The notes: generated by a model not told the origin, from the sequence alone. A stretch of DNA of 64,000 nucleotides from Pseudomonadales bacterium (GCA_022819645.1 JAJEGU010000033.1:27377-91376), one strand, 5' to 3'; positions 47,856-58,818 are shown, counted from the first letter of the stretch. Numbers and translations are program-made.

Positions 47856-47876
47856 GGAGCCTGCGGCGCAGGCTCC
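47856..47876. repeat. Solo palindrome of joined element B ends
   Basis: GGAGCCTGCGGCGCAGGCTCC. Confidence 0.65.
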
Positions 47877-47923
47877 TTGCCAATGATAGTCTTGCCTTTT
47901 CGCCCTTGCCGCAAATCAGGATT

Positions 47924-48961
47924 ATGCAACAAGCGCCCCTGCTTTTGTTTCCCACGCATTATCTGGGCAATCTCGTGCTCGGCCTGCCCTGGGTGATGCG
48001 GGCGCTGGCGCGGGAGCCCGAAGCGGCGGCGGTTTTCGATGCGGCGTTTCGCCCCCTGCTGTCGCTATTGCCGGAAGTGGAAGTGCGGGCGCTATACTAC
48101 CCGAGAAAGCAGTTGGCCAAGGATCAGGGATTTTCGAGGCGCCTGTTCCGCTATCTCGGCTTTCTGGGCAAACTGCGCAGGTATCGCGACCATTGCCTGA
48201 TCGATCTCGAAGGCGAACGATTTTCCGGCGTACTGGCAAGACTCAGCGGCTGCCGGCGGCGCATCGGGCCACAGGCCAAACGCTCGGACTGGTTCTACAG
48301 CGAGGCGCTGGAACTTGATTATCTCGCACACCGTTTCACCGCATTCGGAGAGATTCTGGGACCCTATGCCGCCTCAGGCGATGGCAAACCGCCGGCAAGC
48401 GAGCTGGATTTCCAGATCGACCCGACGCTTGCGGGCCGAATCGAACGACTGTTGGCGGAACATCGAATCAACCGGCCAATCGCGGTAATGCACCCCGGCG
48501 CCAGCGTCTCCTACAAGCTGTGGCCCGGACAGTATTTCGCCGAACTGGCGCAAGGCCTGCACGAGGCGGGTTATCAGCCGGCCTGGGTCGGCGCCGGGCA
48601 TTTCGATGCGGATATCATTGCCGGAATCGAAGCGCTCATGCCGGAACCCCCGACCGTGAATTTCTGCAATTTGCTGGACTTGCCCGAGCTGACGGCGTTT
48701 TTCCGACGAGCGGCGCTGTTCATCGGCTGCGACAGCGGCCCCATGCATCTGGCCGCGGCGGCCGGCCTGACGGTACATGCGCTGTTCGGCCCGAGCAGGG
48801 AAGCGATCTGGGCACCGCTCGGTAGCCACAGTACCGTGCTTCGCGGCGAGCGGGCCTGCGCCGCGGACTGTGATGCCTGGCATTGCCCCAACGATTACCA
48901 TTGTCTGCGCTCCCTGGCCCCGAAGAGAGTGCTGGACAGCATCACAGCCACGGGGAGATAA
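47924..48961 (+). CDS. Glycosyltransferase family 9 (heptosyltransferase-like)
   Basis: 'AVMHPGASVSYKLWPGQYFAELAQ', 'FIGCDSGPMHLAAAAGL', 'LFGPSREAIWAPLG'. Confidence 0.88.
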   Translation: MQQAPLLLFPTHYLGNLVLGLPWVMRALAREPEAAAVFDAAFRPLLSLLPEVEVRALYYPRKQLAKDQGFSRRLFRYLGFLGKLRRYRDHCLIDLEGERFSGVLARLSGCRRRIGPQAKRSDWFYSEALELDYLAHRFTAFGEILGPYAASGDGKPPASELDFQIDPTLAGRIERLLAEHRINRPIAVMHPGASVSYKLWPGQYFAELAQGLHEAGYQPAWVGAGHFDADIIAGIEALMPEPPTVNFCNLLDLPELTAFFRRAALFIGCDSGPMHLAAAAGLTVHALFGPSREAIWAPLGSHSTVLRGERACAADCDAWHCPNDYHCLRSLAPKRVLDSITATGR

Positions 48962-48965
48962 GCTG

Positions 48966-49739
48966 ATGCCAGGGAAAATTCCGGTCAGCGCCTACCTGAT
49001 CACCCTCAACGAGGAAGCCAATATCGCCGCCTCACTGGACCGAATGGCGGACTTCGATGAGGTAATCATCGTCGACAGCGGCTCCAGCGACCATACCCTG
49101 GAGATCGCTGAAAGCTATCCCAATGTGCGAACCGCATACCGTGCTTTCGATGGATTCGCCGCCCAGAAATCACATGCCCTGTCGCTATGCCGGAATGAAT
49201 GGGCGCTCAATGTCGACGCCGACGAAATTCTCACCGATGAATACCTTGCAGCGGTGCGCAAGACCGTGGCCGCCAATGAAGTCGACGCCCTGCAATCGAC
49301 CCGCACCCTGCTTCGCTGGGGCCGGAAGCCGCGGCATTTTGGCGGCAGGGACCGGCTGGTCAGGCTGTTCCGCAAGAGCGCCGGACACTACCCCGAGCGG
49401 CGCGTACACGAAAGCATCAGCATCAATGGCAAGCTGGCCCATACCGAAGCGACGATTCTGCACCACGAGAATCTCACCTTCAGCCAGCGAGTGGCCAAGG
49501 CAAAACGCTACGCCGAGGCCAGGGCAAGGGACAAGTTCGACCGGGGCGACACGGTTTCCGCACCGACCCTGCTGGCCATTTTCCCGCTTGTATTCCTCCA
49601 GCACTATATCCTCAAGGGCCATGTGCTCGACGGCATCGACGGCCTGCTCACCAGCATGAACGCCGCCTATTACGCCTTCATCAAGTACGCCCGGCTATGG
49701 GAACTGCGCCGCGGTCGCAACCAGGAGCCGGCGCCGTAG
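48966..49739 (+). CDS. Glycosyltransferase family 2 (WaaE/KdtX-like)
   Basis: 'VSAYLITLNEEANIAASLDRMADFDEVIIVDSGSSDHT', 'WALNVDADEIL'. Confidence 0.9.
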   Translation: MPGKIPVSAYLITLNEEANIAASLDRMADFDEVIIVDSGSSDHTLEIAESYPNVRTAYRAFDGFAAQKSHALSLCRNEWALNVDADEILTDEYLAAVRKTVAANEVDALQSTRTLLRWGRKPRHFGGRDRLVRLFRKSAGHYPERRVHESISINGKLAHTEATILHHENLTFSQRVAKAKRYAEARARDKFDRGDTVSAPTLLAIFPLVFLQHYILKGHVLDGIDGLLTSMNAAYYAFIKYARLWELRRGRNQEPAP

Positions 49740-49757
49740 GAATTCACGACCGCAAAC
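49723..49757 (-). repeat. Partial element B copy 4 (one end only)
   Basis: AGGAGCCGGCGCCGTAGGAATTCACGACCGCAAAC matches one end of element B. Confidence 0.75.
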
Positions 49758-49820
49758 TGGCGCAAAAGGGCCCGAATGGGGTAGAGTGGCCCGGTTTCCA
49801 TTCAGAGAGATTCCCATCCC

Positions 49821-51161
49821 ATGAAACTGAAAATGCACCTGGCGGCCCTGCCGCTGATGATGATTGGATTGTTGGCGGCCTGTAACCCGCCCGCGGAAGT
49901 ATCGGTGTCCGTGGACGCGGCCGCCCCCGAGGCAATGGCGGCGCCGGCGCGGGACCTCGCCATGGCGGCCCCGGAAGATGTCGGCATGGATTCAGGCCGG
50001 CTCGAGCGGCTCACCGGCGCCATGCAGGGCCTCGTTGACGAAGGCCGCCTCGCCGGCGTGGTGACCGCGGTGGCCCGCCACGGCAAGATCGTTCATTTCG
50101 AATCCGCCGGCTACCGCGACATCGAGGCCGGCGCGGCCATGACCAATGACACCCTTTTCCGCATCTATTCGATGACCAAGCCGATTACCGGCGTGGCGCT
50201 GATGATGCTGTACGAGGAAGGCAAGTTCCTGCTTTCCGATCCGGTGGAGAAATACATTCCCGAGTTGAGCAATCTCCAGGTTGCCGCGGGGCTTGATGAG
50301 AATGGGGACTTGCTCACCGAACCCGCCACCCATCCCATGACCGTGCGCGAACTCATGGCCCACACCGGCGGCCTCACCTACGGCATTTTCTCCGCTTCCG
50401 GCGTGGACAGCCTGTATGTGGAAGCCGACCTGCTCAACAATGACATCAGCCTCAAGGAAATGGTCACCCGCCTGGGCGCGATTCCACTGCGCCAGCAGCC
50501 CGGCACCATGTGGCACTACAGCGTGGCGGTGGATGTGCAGGGCTATCTGGTGGAAGTGCTTTCCGGCATGGCTTTCGACGATTTTCTCGATGAGCGCCTG
50601 TTCGGCCCCCTGGGCATGAGCGACACCGATTTCCATGTGCCGCCGGAGAAAGTCGACCGCTTCGCCCAGGTCTATACCTATGACCCGGAAGGCAATCTCG
50701 CCGCCGCGGAAATGTTCGGCGGCCTGAATGGCTATTTGGAAGATCCCGTCCTCAAGAGCGGCGGCGGCGGGCTGGTTTCCTCCACCATGGACTATCTGAA
50801 GTTCACCCAGATGCTGGCCAATGGCGGCGAGCTCAACGGCGTGCGAATCCTTTCGCCGCTGACCATCGACCTGATGCACCGCAACCAGTTGCCCCGCGGC
50901 CTGCCCGACAATATTCTCGGCGCGCCGGGGACGGTGTTCGGCCTTGATTTCGCCGTGGTGACCGATCCGGTGGAAGCCGAATCCTTCTCCGTCGGCGAAT
51001 ACTACTGGGGCGGCGCCGCCGGCACCTGGTTCTGGATCGACCCGGTGGAAGACCTGATCGTGGTGGGGATGATCCAGCAATGGGGTCAGGGGCTGCCCAA
51101 TGTGCGCGCCCTCTCCCGGCAACTCACCTATCAGGCGATTACCGAGCCATTGGGCATCTGA
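49821..51161 (+). CDS. Serine hydrolase lipoprotein, beta-lactamase/class C-like
   Basis: Lipobox LLAAC; SMTK (SxxK); YSVA motif; 'HTGGLTYG'. Confidence 0.88.
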   Translation: MKLKMHLAALPLMMIGLLAACNPPAEVSVSVDAAAPEAMAAPARDLAMAAPEDVGMDSGRLERLTGAMQGLVDEGRLAGVVTAVARHGKIVHFESAGYRDIEAGAAMTNDTLFRIYSMTKPITGVALMMLYEEGKFLLSDPVEKYIPELSNLQVAAGLDENGDLLTEPATHPMTVRELMAHTGGLTYGIFSASGVDSLYVEADLLNNDISLKEMVTRLGAIPLRQQPGTMWHYSVAVDVQGYLVEVLSGMAFDDFLDERLFGPLGMSDTDFHVPPEKVDRFAQVYTYDPEGNLAAAEMFGGLNGYLEDPVLKSGGGGLVSSTMDYLKFTQMLANGGELNGVRILSPLTIDLMHRNQLPRGLPDNILGAPGTVFGLDFAVVTDPVEAESFSVGEYYWGGAAGTWFWIDPVEDLIVVGMIQQWGQGLPNVRALSRQLTYQAITEPLGI

Positions 51162-51170
51162 TCAGGGATG

Positions 51171-51203
51171 CCCGCCCGGCCTCCCCATGGGCGGCCGGGC
51201 GGG
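51171..51203. terminator. GC-rich hairpin between convergent genes
   Basis: CCCGCCCGGCC-11 nt-GGCCGGGCGGG; no strong T run. Confidence 0.5.
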
Positions 51204-51208
51204 GTCAT

Positions 51209-52132
51209 TTACGGCGCAAGATAGGTCGAGAAGGTGTCCGGATAATCGTCGGCCGCATTGCCGACCCGCCCGGCAAGGCCGTCCACTCCGTCAAGATAGA
51301 CCTTGAGGAAAGCCAGGGTCAGCCGGCCCATGGTGTCGTGTTCCGGCCCGCCATTGGCGACGATCATGTGGTCGCCGGCGGCAAACTCCATATACACCTT
51401 GTTTTCGCTTCCCAGGGAATCGTAGAGCAGTCTGGCGTGGGCGTCGGGCGGGGCCACTTCGTCCGCGGCGCTGGCAATGACCAGGGCGGGAGTGGAAATG
51501 GCGCCGTAGTCGCCTTCGAAAGAACCGCCCGGCTCACAGCAATACAGTTGCAGTGGAATCACCGCGCTGATTTCATCGCCGAGCCTCCGGGCAGCCTGCA
51601 AGGCCGCCCCGCCACCCATGGAATGGCCCATCAGGGCGATCTTGTCCACATCGATCTTGTTGGCCACCGGGCTGTCCGGATTGGCGTTTTCCGACCGGAT
51701 GAATTCCACCAGCGCAGCCAGGGCGTCGGCCCGGGCGCCGAGGCCATCGGTGGGTTCATTGGTGTTGAGAATGAAAACGTTATAGCCCAGGGAAGCCAGG
51801 GTCGGTCCCCACCACTCGTAGTCAGAGGCCGCGGCGCGGAAACCCGGAGAGAAGGCAATGGCGCCATTGGGCCGGTCGAAACTGAGCGTCAGCGGATAAA
51901 ACACCATGACATCGGCAAACTCCGCCACGCCGGGACTCGCCTCGTAGGTGCGCACTTCATAGATTCGCTCGCCGAATTCTCGTCCGGTGGCGGTGCCGAT
52001 TTGACGACCTTCCGGCCGGTAGCGCCCCTGGCTGTTGTCCTGGGCGCTGGCCGCAGTCGGCAGCAGCAGGGCGCCTGCCGCAAGCAGTAGCAGGGCATGA
52101 GTGAGGGTCCGGAAAATCTTCGCGCTATGCAT
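51209..52132 (-). CDS. Exported alpha/beta hydrolase (dienelactone hydrolase/cutinase-like)
   Basis: Signal peptide; GHSMGGGAAL. Confidence 0.85.
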   Translation of the reverse strand: MHSAKIFRTLTHALLLLAAGALLLPTAASAQDNSQGRYRPEGRQIGTATGREFGERIYEVRTYEASPGVAEFADVMVFYPLTLSFDRPNGAIAFSPGFRAAASDYEWWGPTLASLGYNVFILNTNEPTDGLGARADALAALVEFIRSENANPDSPVANKIDVDKIALMGHSMGGGAALQAARRLGDEISAVIPLQLYCCEPGGSFEGDYGAISTPALVIASAADEVAPPDAHARLLYDSLGSENKVYMEFAAGDHMIVANGGPEHDTMGRLTLAFLKVYLDGVDGLAGRVGNAADDYPDTFSTYLAP

Positions 52133-52263
52133 GGTCGATAATCTCCACTATTGTTGACCCGGAAAGTATCCGGGGAGTTTCCCGCTATTGCCGGAGTCGC
52201 CCAAAGTCGGGGCCGCGAATGTCTCGACGCCAGAATATAACAAAATGTCATCTCCTTTCGTAA

Positions 52264-52402
52264 GGGAAGCTCTGATTAAGCAGCAATTCTCATTATGGCA
52301 GTGGGCGCGTTCACATGGGTCATCCTGCGCGCAGTCGCAGGATCTCATCGCGTGGCCACTGCAAGAGATTCTGCGACTACGCTTCGCTTCGCGCAGAATG
52401 AC
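52264..52402. repeat. Half H5 fused to BIME/REP element
   Basis: GGGAAGCTCTGATTAAG then CAATTCTCATTATGGCAG...GTCATCCTGCGCGC...CGCAGAATGACATG. Confidence 0.78.
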
Positions 52403-52517
52403 ATGCAAAAGTCACATTGGATGCTGCATATGGACGAATGCCGGCGTCCCATATCGAAGATTGCAGTCCTCTGGCAATCATGCTTGAATCCGCACGAATT
52501 TTTGCCGGGATGCCTCC

Positions 52518-53501
52518 ATGCTTGCCGTTCGCTGCCACTCCCATGGGCCGCCGGAAAACCTCAGCCTCGACGAAATCGAAACCCCCGCCCCGGGACAGAA
52601 TGAAGCCCTGATCGAGATTCACGCCGCTTCGCTGAATTTTCCCGACGGACTGCAGATTCGCGGCAAGTACCAGTTCCAGCCGGATATGCCTTTCATACCC
52701 GGTTCCGAAGCCGCCGGCATTGTTCGCGCCACCGGGCCCGGCGTCGAAGGCATCCAGGCGGGAGACCGGGTCATGGCGGCTCCGGGGCTCGGGGCATTTG
52801 CCGAATTCGTCACGGCGCCCGCCGCCAGCATTCGCAGGATCCCCGACAACATGGACTTCCCTACCGCCGCCGCCTTTCCCATGGTCTACACCACCTCCTA
52901 CTACGCCCTCAAGCAGCGCGGCCAGCTACAGGCCAACGAAACCCTGCTCGTGCTTGGCGCCGGCGGCGGCGTGGGCATGGCAGCGGTGGAACTCGGCAAG
53001 ATCATGGGCGCCCGGGTGATCGCCGCGGCCGGTTCGGCGGAAAAACTCGCCTTTGCCAAAAAACTCGGCGCCGATGAACTCGTGGATTACAGCGACGGCG
53101 AACTCAAGGAAAAAGTAAAGGAACTCACCGGCGGCGCCGGCGCCGACGTGATTTACGATCCGGTGGGAGGCGACCTGTTCGACCAGTGCTGCCGCTGCAT
53201 CAACTGGAATGGCCGCCTGCTCGTGATCGGCTTTACCAGCGGTCGGATACCCGCCTGCAAGGCCAACCTCGCCCTGCTCAAGGGTTCCTCCATGGTAGGC
53301 GTGTTCCTTGGCCGCTTCCGCCGGCAGGAGCCCGCCGCCTACGAGCGGAATTTCAGGGAATTGCTCGAACTGTATCGGGCGGAAAAGATCAGGCCGCTCG
53401 TCACCCGGACATTCCCGCTCAAGGAATATGCGGCGGCGTTCAATGTCTTTACCGAACGCCGCGCCCTGGGCAAGATCGTCCTGGAAATGAAAACCGGGTA
53501 G
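52518..53501 (+). CDS. NADPH:quinone oxidoreductase-family (zinc-independent MDR)
   Basis: 'LVLGAGGGVGMAAVELGKIMGARVIAAAGS'. Confidence 0.9.
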   Translation: MLAVRCHSHGPPENLSLDEIETPAPGQNEALIEIHAASLNFPDGLQIRGKYQFQPDMPFIPGSEAAGIVRATGPGVEGIQAGDRVMAAPGLGAFAEFVTAPAASIRRIPDNMDFPTAAAFPMVYTTSYYALKQRGQLQANETLLVLGAGGGVGMAAVELGKIMGARVIAAAGSAEKLAFAKKLGADELVDYSDGELKEKVKELTGGAGADVIYDPVGGDLFDQCCRCINWNGRLLVIGFTSGRIPACKANLALLKGSSMVGVFLGRFRRQEPAAYERNFRELLELYRAEKIRPLVTRTFPLKEYAAAFNVFTERRALGKIVLEMKTG

Positions 53502-53507
53502 TTCTCC

Positions 53508-55250
53508 ATGCTGACGGATCAGGAAATCGCGGCCGACCTGGAAAAACTGAAAACCGCCGCCGGGGAACTGCTCGCCGCCGATTCCCCATTCGCCACCACC
53601 ACAACGATGATCGGTGGCCAGGAGTACCGGGTTTTCAGCAAGGCGCCGGCCAATCTCGGCGAGTGGTACGACCTCGGCATGGCGGCTGCCGACGACACTT
53701 TTCTCGTCTATCTCGACGAGCGCTTCAGCTTTGCCGAAACCATCACCATGGCGCGCCGGCTCGCCCGGGCGCTGCGGGAAAAATACCAGATTCGCAAAGG
53801 CGACCGGGTGGCCATTTGCGCGCGCAATTCTCCAGAGTGGTGCCTGGCCTATATGGCCGCCACCATGCTTGGCGCGGTTGCGGCGCCGCTCAATTCCTGG
53901 TCCACGGCGAGGGAACTCGAATACATGGTGGCCGACAGCGGCAGCAAGCTGATCTTCGTCGATTCGCCCCGGCTCCGGCTGCTCGGCGGCAAGGCCGGCA
54001 AACTTGCCGTGGTAACCATCAAGCCGGAAGCATCCAGCGACTTGCCCGAGGTATACAGCCTGCTTGCCGCCTGCGAACCCCTGAGCGACGCCGAATTGCG
54101 CGATTGCGACGTGGCAGCCGACGACGACGCCACGCTGATGTACACCTCGGGCTCCACCGGCAATCCCAAGGGAGTGCTTTCCAGCCACCGCGCCGTCATC
54201 AATGCCCTGTTCACCTGGGCCTTCGTGCGCAGGATCAATGAACGGGTCTACCCGGAACTCGTGGAGAAAGAGTCGCCCTGGCAACCCGCCATTCTCGCCA
54301 ATGTGCCCCTGTTCCACGTGACCGGCAGTCATGCCCAGTTCCTGATCAGCTTTCTTGCCCCGCAACGCAAGTTCGTGATGATGTACAAGTGGGACCCGGA
54401 AGTCGCCCTGGAACTGATCGAGCGGGAGCGCATCTCGTTTTTCCACGGCGTTCCCACCATGACCTGGGAAATCATGCAGTCGCCCCATTTTGCCGCCGCC
54501 GATCTCGGCAGCCTGCGCGCCGTGCAAAGCGGCGGCGCCCCGCGACCGCCCGAGCATCTGGCGCTGATGCTGGAAAAATTCCCGCCCGCGGCGATTCCCG
54601 GTTTGGGCTACGGGCTTACGGAAACCAATGCCATCGGCGCGGTCATCAGCTACAGGTTCTATGCTTCAAGGCCCCACAGCACCGGTCGCCCGACGCCGCC
54701 GGTCACCGATCTCCGTATCGTGGACGAAGACGGTGGGGAACTCGGCGCGGGAGAAATCGGCGAAATCTGCATCAAGGGACCCACGGTGATGAAAGGCTAT
54801 TGGCGACAGCCTGAAGCGACCGCGGAAGTGCTGCGGGATGGCTGGTTCCGCACCGGCGACATCGGCAAGCTCGACCCATTGGGCTTTCTGGTCATCCTCG
54901 ACCGCGCCAAGGATATCGTCATCCGCGGTGGCGAAAACATCGCCTGCATGGAAGTCGAATACGCCATCAGCGAACATCCCGCGGTAAATGAAGTTTCGGT
55001 ATACGGCATTCCCGATGATCGTCTCGGCGAAGTACCCGCCGCCAGCATCATGCTCAAGCCGGGCAGGCAACTCGATACGGAAGAACTCGCCGCCTTTCTG
55101 TCCGAACGGCTCGCGGCATTCAAGATCCCCCGCACTATCTCCTGTCAGTACGAACAACTACCCCGCACCGGCACCGGCAAAATCGCCAAACGCCAACTCC
55201 GCCAGCGCGCCTGTCAGGAAAGGGATGATTTTGCGATGGAAAACTATTGA
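53508..55250 (+). CDS. AMP-dependent acyl-CoA synthetase/ligase
   Basis: 'LMYTSGSTGNPKGVLSSHRAV', 'GYGLTETNAIG', 'WFRTGDIGKLD', 'RTGTGKIAKRQL'. Confidence 0.93.
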   Translation: MLTDQEIAADLEKLKTAAGELLAADSPFATTTTMIGGQEYRVFSKAPANLGEWYDLGMAAADDTFLVYLDERFSFAETITMARRLARALREKYQIRKGDRVAICARNSPEWCLAYMAATMLGAVAAPLNSWSTARELEYMVADSGSKLIFVDSPRLRLLGGKAGKLAVVTIKPEASSDLPEVYSLLAACEPLSDAELRDCDVAADDDATLMYTSGSTGNPKGVLSSHRAVINALFTWAFVRRINERVYPELVEKESPWQPAILANVPLFHVTGSHAQFLISFLAPQRKFVMMYKWDPEVALELIERERISFFHGVPTMTWEIMQSPHFAAADLGSLRAVQSGGAPRPPEHLALMLEKFPPAAIPGLGYGLTETNAIGAVISYRFYASRPHSTGRPTPPVTDLRIVDEDGGELGAGEIGEICIKGPTVMKGYWRQPEATAEVLRDGWFRTGDIGKLDPLGFLVILDRAKDIVIRGGENIACMEVEYAISEHPAVNEVSVYGIPDDRLGEVPAASIMLKPGRQLDTEELAAFLSERLAAFKIPRTISCQYEQLPRTGTGKIAKRQLRQRACQERDDFAMENY

Positions 55251-55318
55251 ACTTTTTCGTGGAAGGCACGATATAGGGGGATAAGGGAGAAGTTTTGACG
55301 AATGTTGGGGGACTGGTC

Positions 55319-55528
55319 ATGCAAACTCCGGAATGGGAAGAAAACGACAGCCTGGATCTCGCCGATGCCGCCGCCAGGGCGCCAGCCGCGACGAATACCG
55401 AGAAGGCGGCCCGGGAAAAGGTGCACATCCTGGAACTGCGCCGCCGCCACGAGGAAAGGCTGGACAGCAAACGCATCGAAATGGAATACGGCTACGATTA
55501 TCTGGATGACGACGAGTCAATCCAGTAA
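55319..55528 (+). CDS. Small charged protein, possibly PA3496-like
   Basis: Charged C-terminus LRRRHEERLDSKRIEMEYGYDYLDDDE; start chosen at MQTPEW. Confidence 0.4.
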   Translation: MQTPEWEENDSLDLADAAARAPAATNTEKAAREKVHILELRRRHEERLDSKRIEMEYGYDYLDDDESIQ

Positions 55529-55619
55529 ACCGCAAGCTGAACGCCACCGAACCTGACCAGTGGCGGAAAAGTGAGCGGAGCCCGTTCGGAATCCGACACA
55601 GTGAGGATTTCTGCGCCAA

Positions 55620-58268
55620 ATGCCCGATCGCGCTCCGCCAGCCCAGTTCAGCCTGGGGCTTGACAGCAGCGAAGAGTGTATCGCTGCGGCGCATACTCCC
55701 ATGATGCGACAGTATCTGTGCATCAAGGCCCGGCACCCCGGCAACCTGCTGTTCTACCGCATGGGGGATTTCTACGAGCTGTTTTACGGCGACGCCAGCG
55801 AGGCAGCCCAACTGCTCGATATTACCCTGACCACCCGGGGCGAGTCCGCCGGAGCGCCGATTCCCATGTGCGGCATTCCCTATCACTCGGTGGACCGCCA
55901 TCTCGCCCGGCTTGTTGAGGCGGGAAAATCCGTGGCAATCTGCGAACAGGTCGGCGACCCGGCCGCAAGCAAGGGCCCGGTGCAGCGCGAGGTGGTGCGA
56001 ATCATCACTCCGGGAACCATCAGCGATGAGGCCCTGCTCGATGCGCGGCGAGACAATACCCTGCTCGCCCTCAGCGGTAGCGGCGATACCTATGGCCTCG
56101 CCGGCATCGACATCAGCAGCGGCCGCTTCGTGCTGTCGGAAGCCCGTGGCCGGGAAGCCCTGGTCAATGAACTGGAGCGTCTGCGCCCGGCTGAAATCCT
56201 GCTGCCGGAAACCCTGGCAGGCCTGAATGAATCCCTGGGACACCCTGCCATGCGCCCCCGGCCGGACTGGGAATTCGAATACGAAGGCGCGCTGCGCGAA
56301 CTCAGCCGCCAATTCGGCGTCCGGGATCTGTCGGCCTTTGATTGCCAGGGCATGGAAGCCGCACTGTGCGCGGCCGGCTGCCTGCTGCAATATCTGCGGG
56401 AAACCCAGCGGGGGGAATTGCCGCATATTCGCGGCCTGCGGGTGGAACGGCAGGGAGACAGCGTCATGCTGGACGCCGTCAGCCGCCGCAATCTGGAAAT
56501 CGACGTCAATCTCGCCGGCGGCCGAACCCACACGCTGCTGTCGGTCATGGACCGCTGCGCCACGCCCATGGGCTCCCGGCTGCTCGCCCGTTGGGTCAGC
56601 CGCCCCCTGCGCGACCGGGATGAACTGCGCAAGCGGCAGGACACGGTAAGCACATTGCGAGAGAACTACCAGTTCGAAGCCCTGGGCAAGCTGCTGAGGG
56701 AAGTCGGGGACATAGAGCGGATTCTCGCGCGAATCGGGCTGCGCTCGGCCCGGCCCCGGGATCTGACGCGGCTGCAAACCGCCCTGGAAAGCCTGCCCGC
56801 GCTCCAGAAGCAGCTTGCCCCCCTCGATGCCGCATACTTGCGGGAACTGGCCCGGAGTATCGGGGAATTTCCCGCCCAGGCCGAATTGCTGGGCCGCGCC
56901 GTGCGGGAAGAGCCGGCCCAGGTCATCCGGGAAGGCGGCGTGATCGCCGCGGGTTACGATGCCGAACTCGACCGCCTGCGCAAGCTGGGCAGCAACGCCG
57001 GCGAGTTTCTGGTGGAACTGGAGCAGCGCGAAAGGCGGCGCACCGGCCTCAATACCCTGAAAGTCGGCTATAACCGGGTCCATGGCTATTACATCGAAAT
57101 CAGCAAGGTCCAGTCCGCCGCGGAACTGCCGGCGGAGTACATGCGCCGGCAGACCCTGAAAAATGCCGAGCGCTTCATCACGCCGGAATTGAAGGAATTC
57201 GAGGACCAGGCGCTCAGCGCCCGCAGCAAGGCGCTCGCCCGGGAGCGGGAACTCTACGACGCCCTGCTCGACAAACTCGCGGAAGACCTGCCCGCCATGA
57301 TTGCCTGCGCCGGCGCCCTGGCGGAACTCGATGTGCTCGACAATTTCGCCGAGCGCGCCACGAGCCTGGAATACAGCCGGCCCCTGTTGCGCGATACGCC
57401 GGGAATCGAAATTCGCGGCGGCCGCCACCCCGTGGTGGAACAGGCGGCGGAGACGGAATTCGTCGCCAATGACCTGTTCATGGACGACGACAGCAGGATG
57501 CTCATCATTACCGGACCCAATATGGGGGGCAAGTCCACCTATATGCGGCAAACCGCCCTGATCGTGTTGCTTGCGCTTTGCGGCAGTTGCGTGCCCGCCC
57601 GGGAAGCCGCAATCGGCCCCATCGATCGCATCTTCACCCGCATCGGTTCCGCCGACGATCTCGCCGGGGGCCGCTCCACCTTCATGGTGGAAATGATTGA
57701 AACCGCCAACATCCTCCATAATGCCACCGGGGAAAGCCTGGTGCTGATGGATGAAATCGGCCGCGGCACGAGCACTTTCGACGGTCTGTCCCTGGCCTGG
57801 GCGGCGGCGGTATACATCGCCGAGCACATTGGCGCATTCACCCTGTTCGCTACCCACTATTTTGAGCTGACCGTGCTGGAGGGCCGGTACTCCGGCATTA
57901 TCAATGTGCATCTCGACGCCGCCGAACACGAGACAGGCATCGTACTGCTGCATTCGGTCAAGCCGGGCCCCGCCAGCCGCAGCTATGGCCTGCAAGTGGC
58001 CCAACTTGCCGGCATTCCCGCCCCGGTTATTCACCAGGCCCGGGGCAAATTGCGGGAACTCGAATCGCAAGGCGGCGATGCTCTTCCAGTTGACGGGCAT
58101 TCTGCATTAGAATCACCCGTCGAAGAGGACAGGCTGGCCGCGCCCGCCGCCAATCCGGTATTCGAACTGCTGACGGAACTGGACCCGGATACGGTCAGTG
58201 CCCGGGACGCCCTGGGCATCCTCTACGAGTTGAAAGCGAAACTGACAAAAATACGGCAAGGAAATTGA
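55620..58268 (+). CDS. mutS: DNA mismatch repair protein MutS
   Basis: '[15 protein letters not shown]', Walker [10 protein letters not shown], '[17 protein letters not shown]'. Confidence 0.97.
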   Translation: MPDRAPPAQFSLGLDSSEECIAAAHTPMMRQYLCIKARHPGNLLFYRMGDFYELFYGDASEAAQLLDITLTTRGESAGAPIPMCGIPYHSVDRHLARLVEAGKSVAICEQVGDPAASKGPVQREVVRIITPGTISDEALLDARRDNTLLALSGSGDTYGLAGIDISSGRFVLSEARGREALVNELERLRPAEILLPETLAGLNESLGHPAMRPRPDWEFEYEGALRELSRQFGVRDLSAFDCQGMEAALCAAGCLLQYLRETQRGELPHIRGLRVERQGDSVMLDAVSRRNLEIDVNLAGGRTHTLLSVMDRCATPMGSRLLARWVSRPLRDRDELRKRQDTVSTLRENYQFEALGKLLREVGDIERILARIGLRSARPRDLTRLQTALESLPALQKQLAPLDAAYLRELARSIGEFPAQAELLGRAVREEPAQVIREGGVIAAGYDAELDRLRKLGSNAGEFLVELEQRERRRTGLNTLKVGYNRVHGYYIEISKVQSAAELPAEYMRRQTLKNAERFITPELKEFEDQALSARSKALARERELYDALLDKLAEDLPAMIACAGALAELDVLDNFAERATSLEYSRPLLRDTPGIEIRGGRHPVVEQAAETEFVANDLFMDDDSRMLIITGPNMGGKSTYMRQTALIVLLALCGSCVPAREAAIGPIDRIFTRIGSADDLAGGRSTFMVEMIETANILHNATGESLVLMDEIGRGTSTFDGLSLAWAAAVYIAEHIGAFTLFATHYFELTVLEGRYSGIINVHLDAAEHETGIVLLHSVKPGPASRSYGLQVAQLAGIPAPVIHQARGKLRELESQGGDALPVDGHSALESPVEEDRLAAPAANPVFELLTELDPDTVSARDALGILYELKAKLTKIRQGN

Positions 58269-58272
58269 ATCC

Positions 58273-58596
58273 ATGACATTTGTTGTAGGCGACAATTGCA
58301 TCCGCTGCAAACACACCGACTGTGTGGAAGTCTGTCCCGTGGACTGCTTCTACGAAGGCCCCAATTTCCTGGTGATTCACCCGGACGAGTGCATCGACTG
58401 CGCCCTGTGCGAGCCGGAATGTCCGGTGGATGCGATTTACGCCGAAGACGAGTTACCCGAAGATCAGTTCCAGTTTCTGGAATTGAACGCCGAACTCGCG
58501 GAACAATGGCCCAACATCACGGAAAAGAAGGACCCCCTGCCCGACGCGGAAGAATGGACTGACGTAAAGGACAAACTGCGGCATCTCCAGCGCTGA
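58273..58596 (+). CDS. fdxA: 7Fe/8Fe ferredoxin FdxA
   Basis: '[21 protein letters not shown]' and '[16 protein letters not shown]'. Confidence 0.95.
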   Translation: MTFVVGDNCIRCKHTDCVEVCPVDCFYEGPNFLVIHPDECIDCALCEPECPVDAIYAEDELPEDQFQFLELNAELAEQWPNITEKKDPLPDAEEWTDVKDKLRHLQR

Positions 58597-58632
58597 AGCG
58601 CCGCGCTCCCCCGGCGCCAAAACATCGCATCC

Positions 58633-58799
58633 AGGAGCCTGCGCCGTAGGAATTCGCGAAAGCGAAAATTCGCTATCGCCGCGCCCCTCTGGCCGGTCGA
58701 TTGAGGCGAATATTGGTGAATATGCAACGAAATCGAGCGGCCAGGGGCGCGGATGAGAGCGGATTTGCAGCCGTGAATTCCTGCGGCGCAGGCTCCTAG
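58633..58799 (+). repeat. Element B copy 5
   Basis: Same orientation as copies 1 and 6; 2-nt insertion (CCCCTCTGG). Confidence 0.92.
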
Positions 58800-58818
58800 G
58801 TCCCAGGGTTCCGGGGAA

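Noticed and set aside
55317-58100. 927-aa ORF antisense to mutS
   Set aside because: Opposite strand of an unambiguous mutS; His/Gly/Gln-rich shadow composition.
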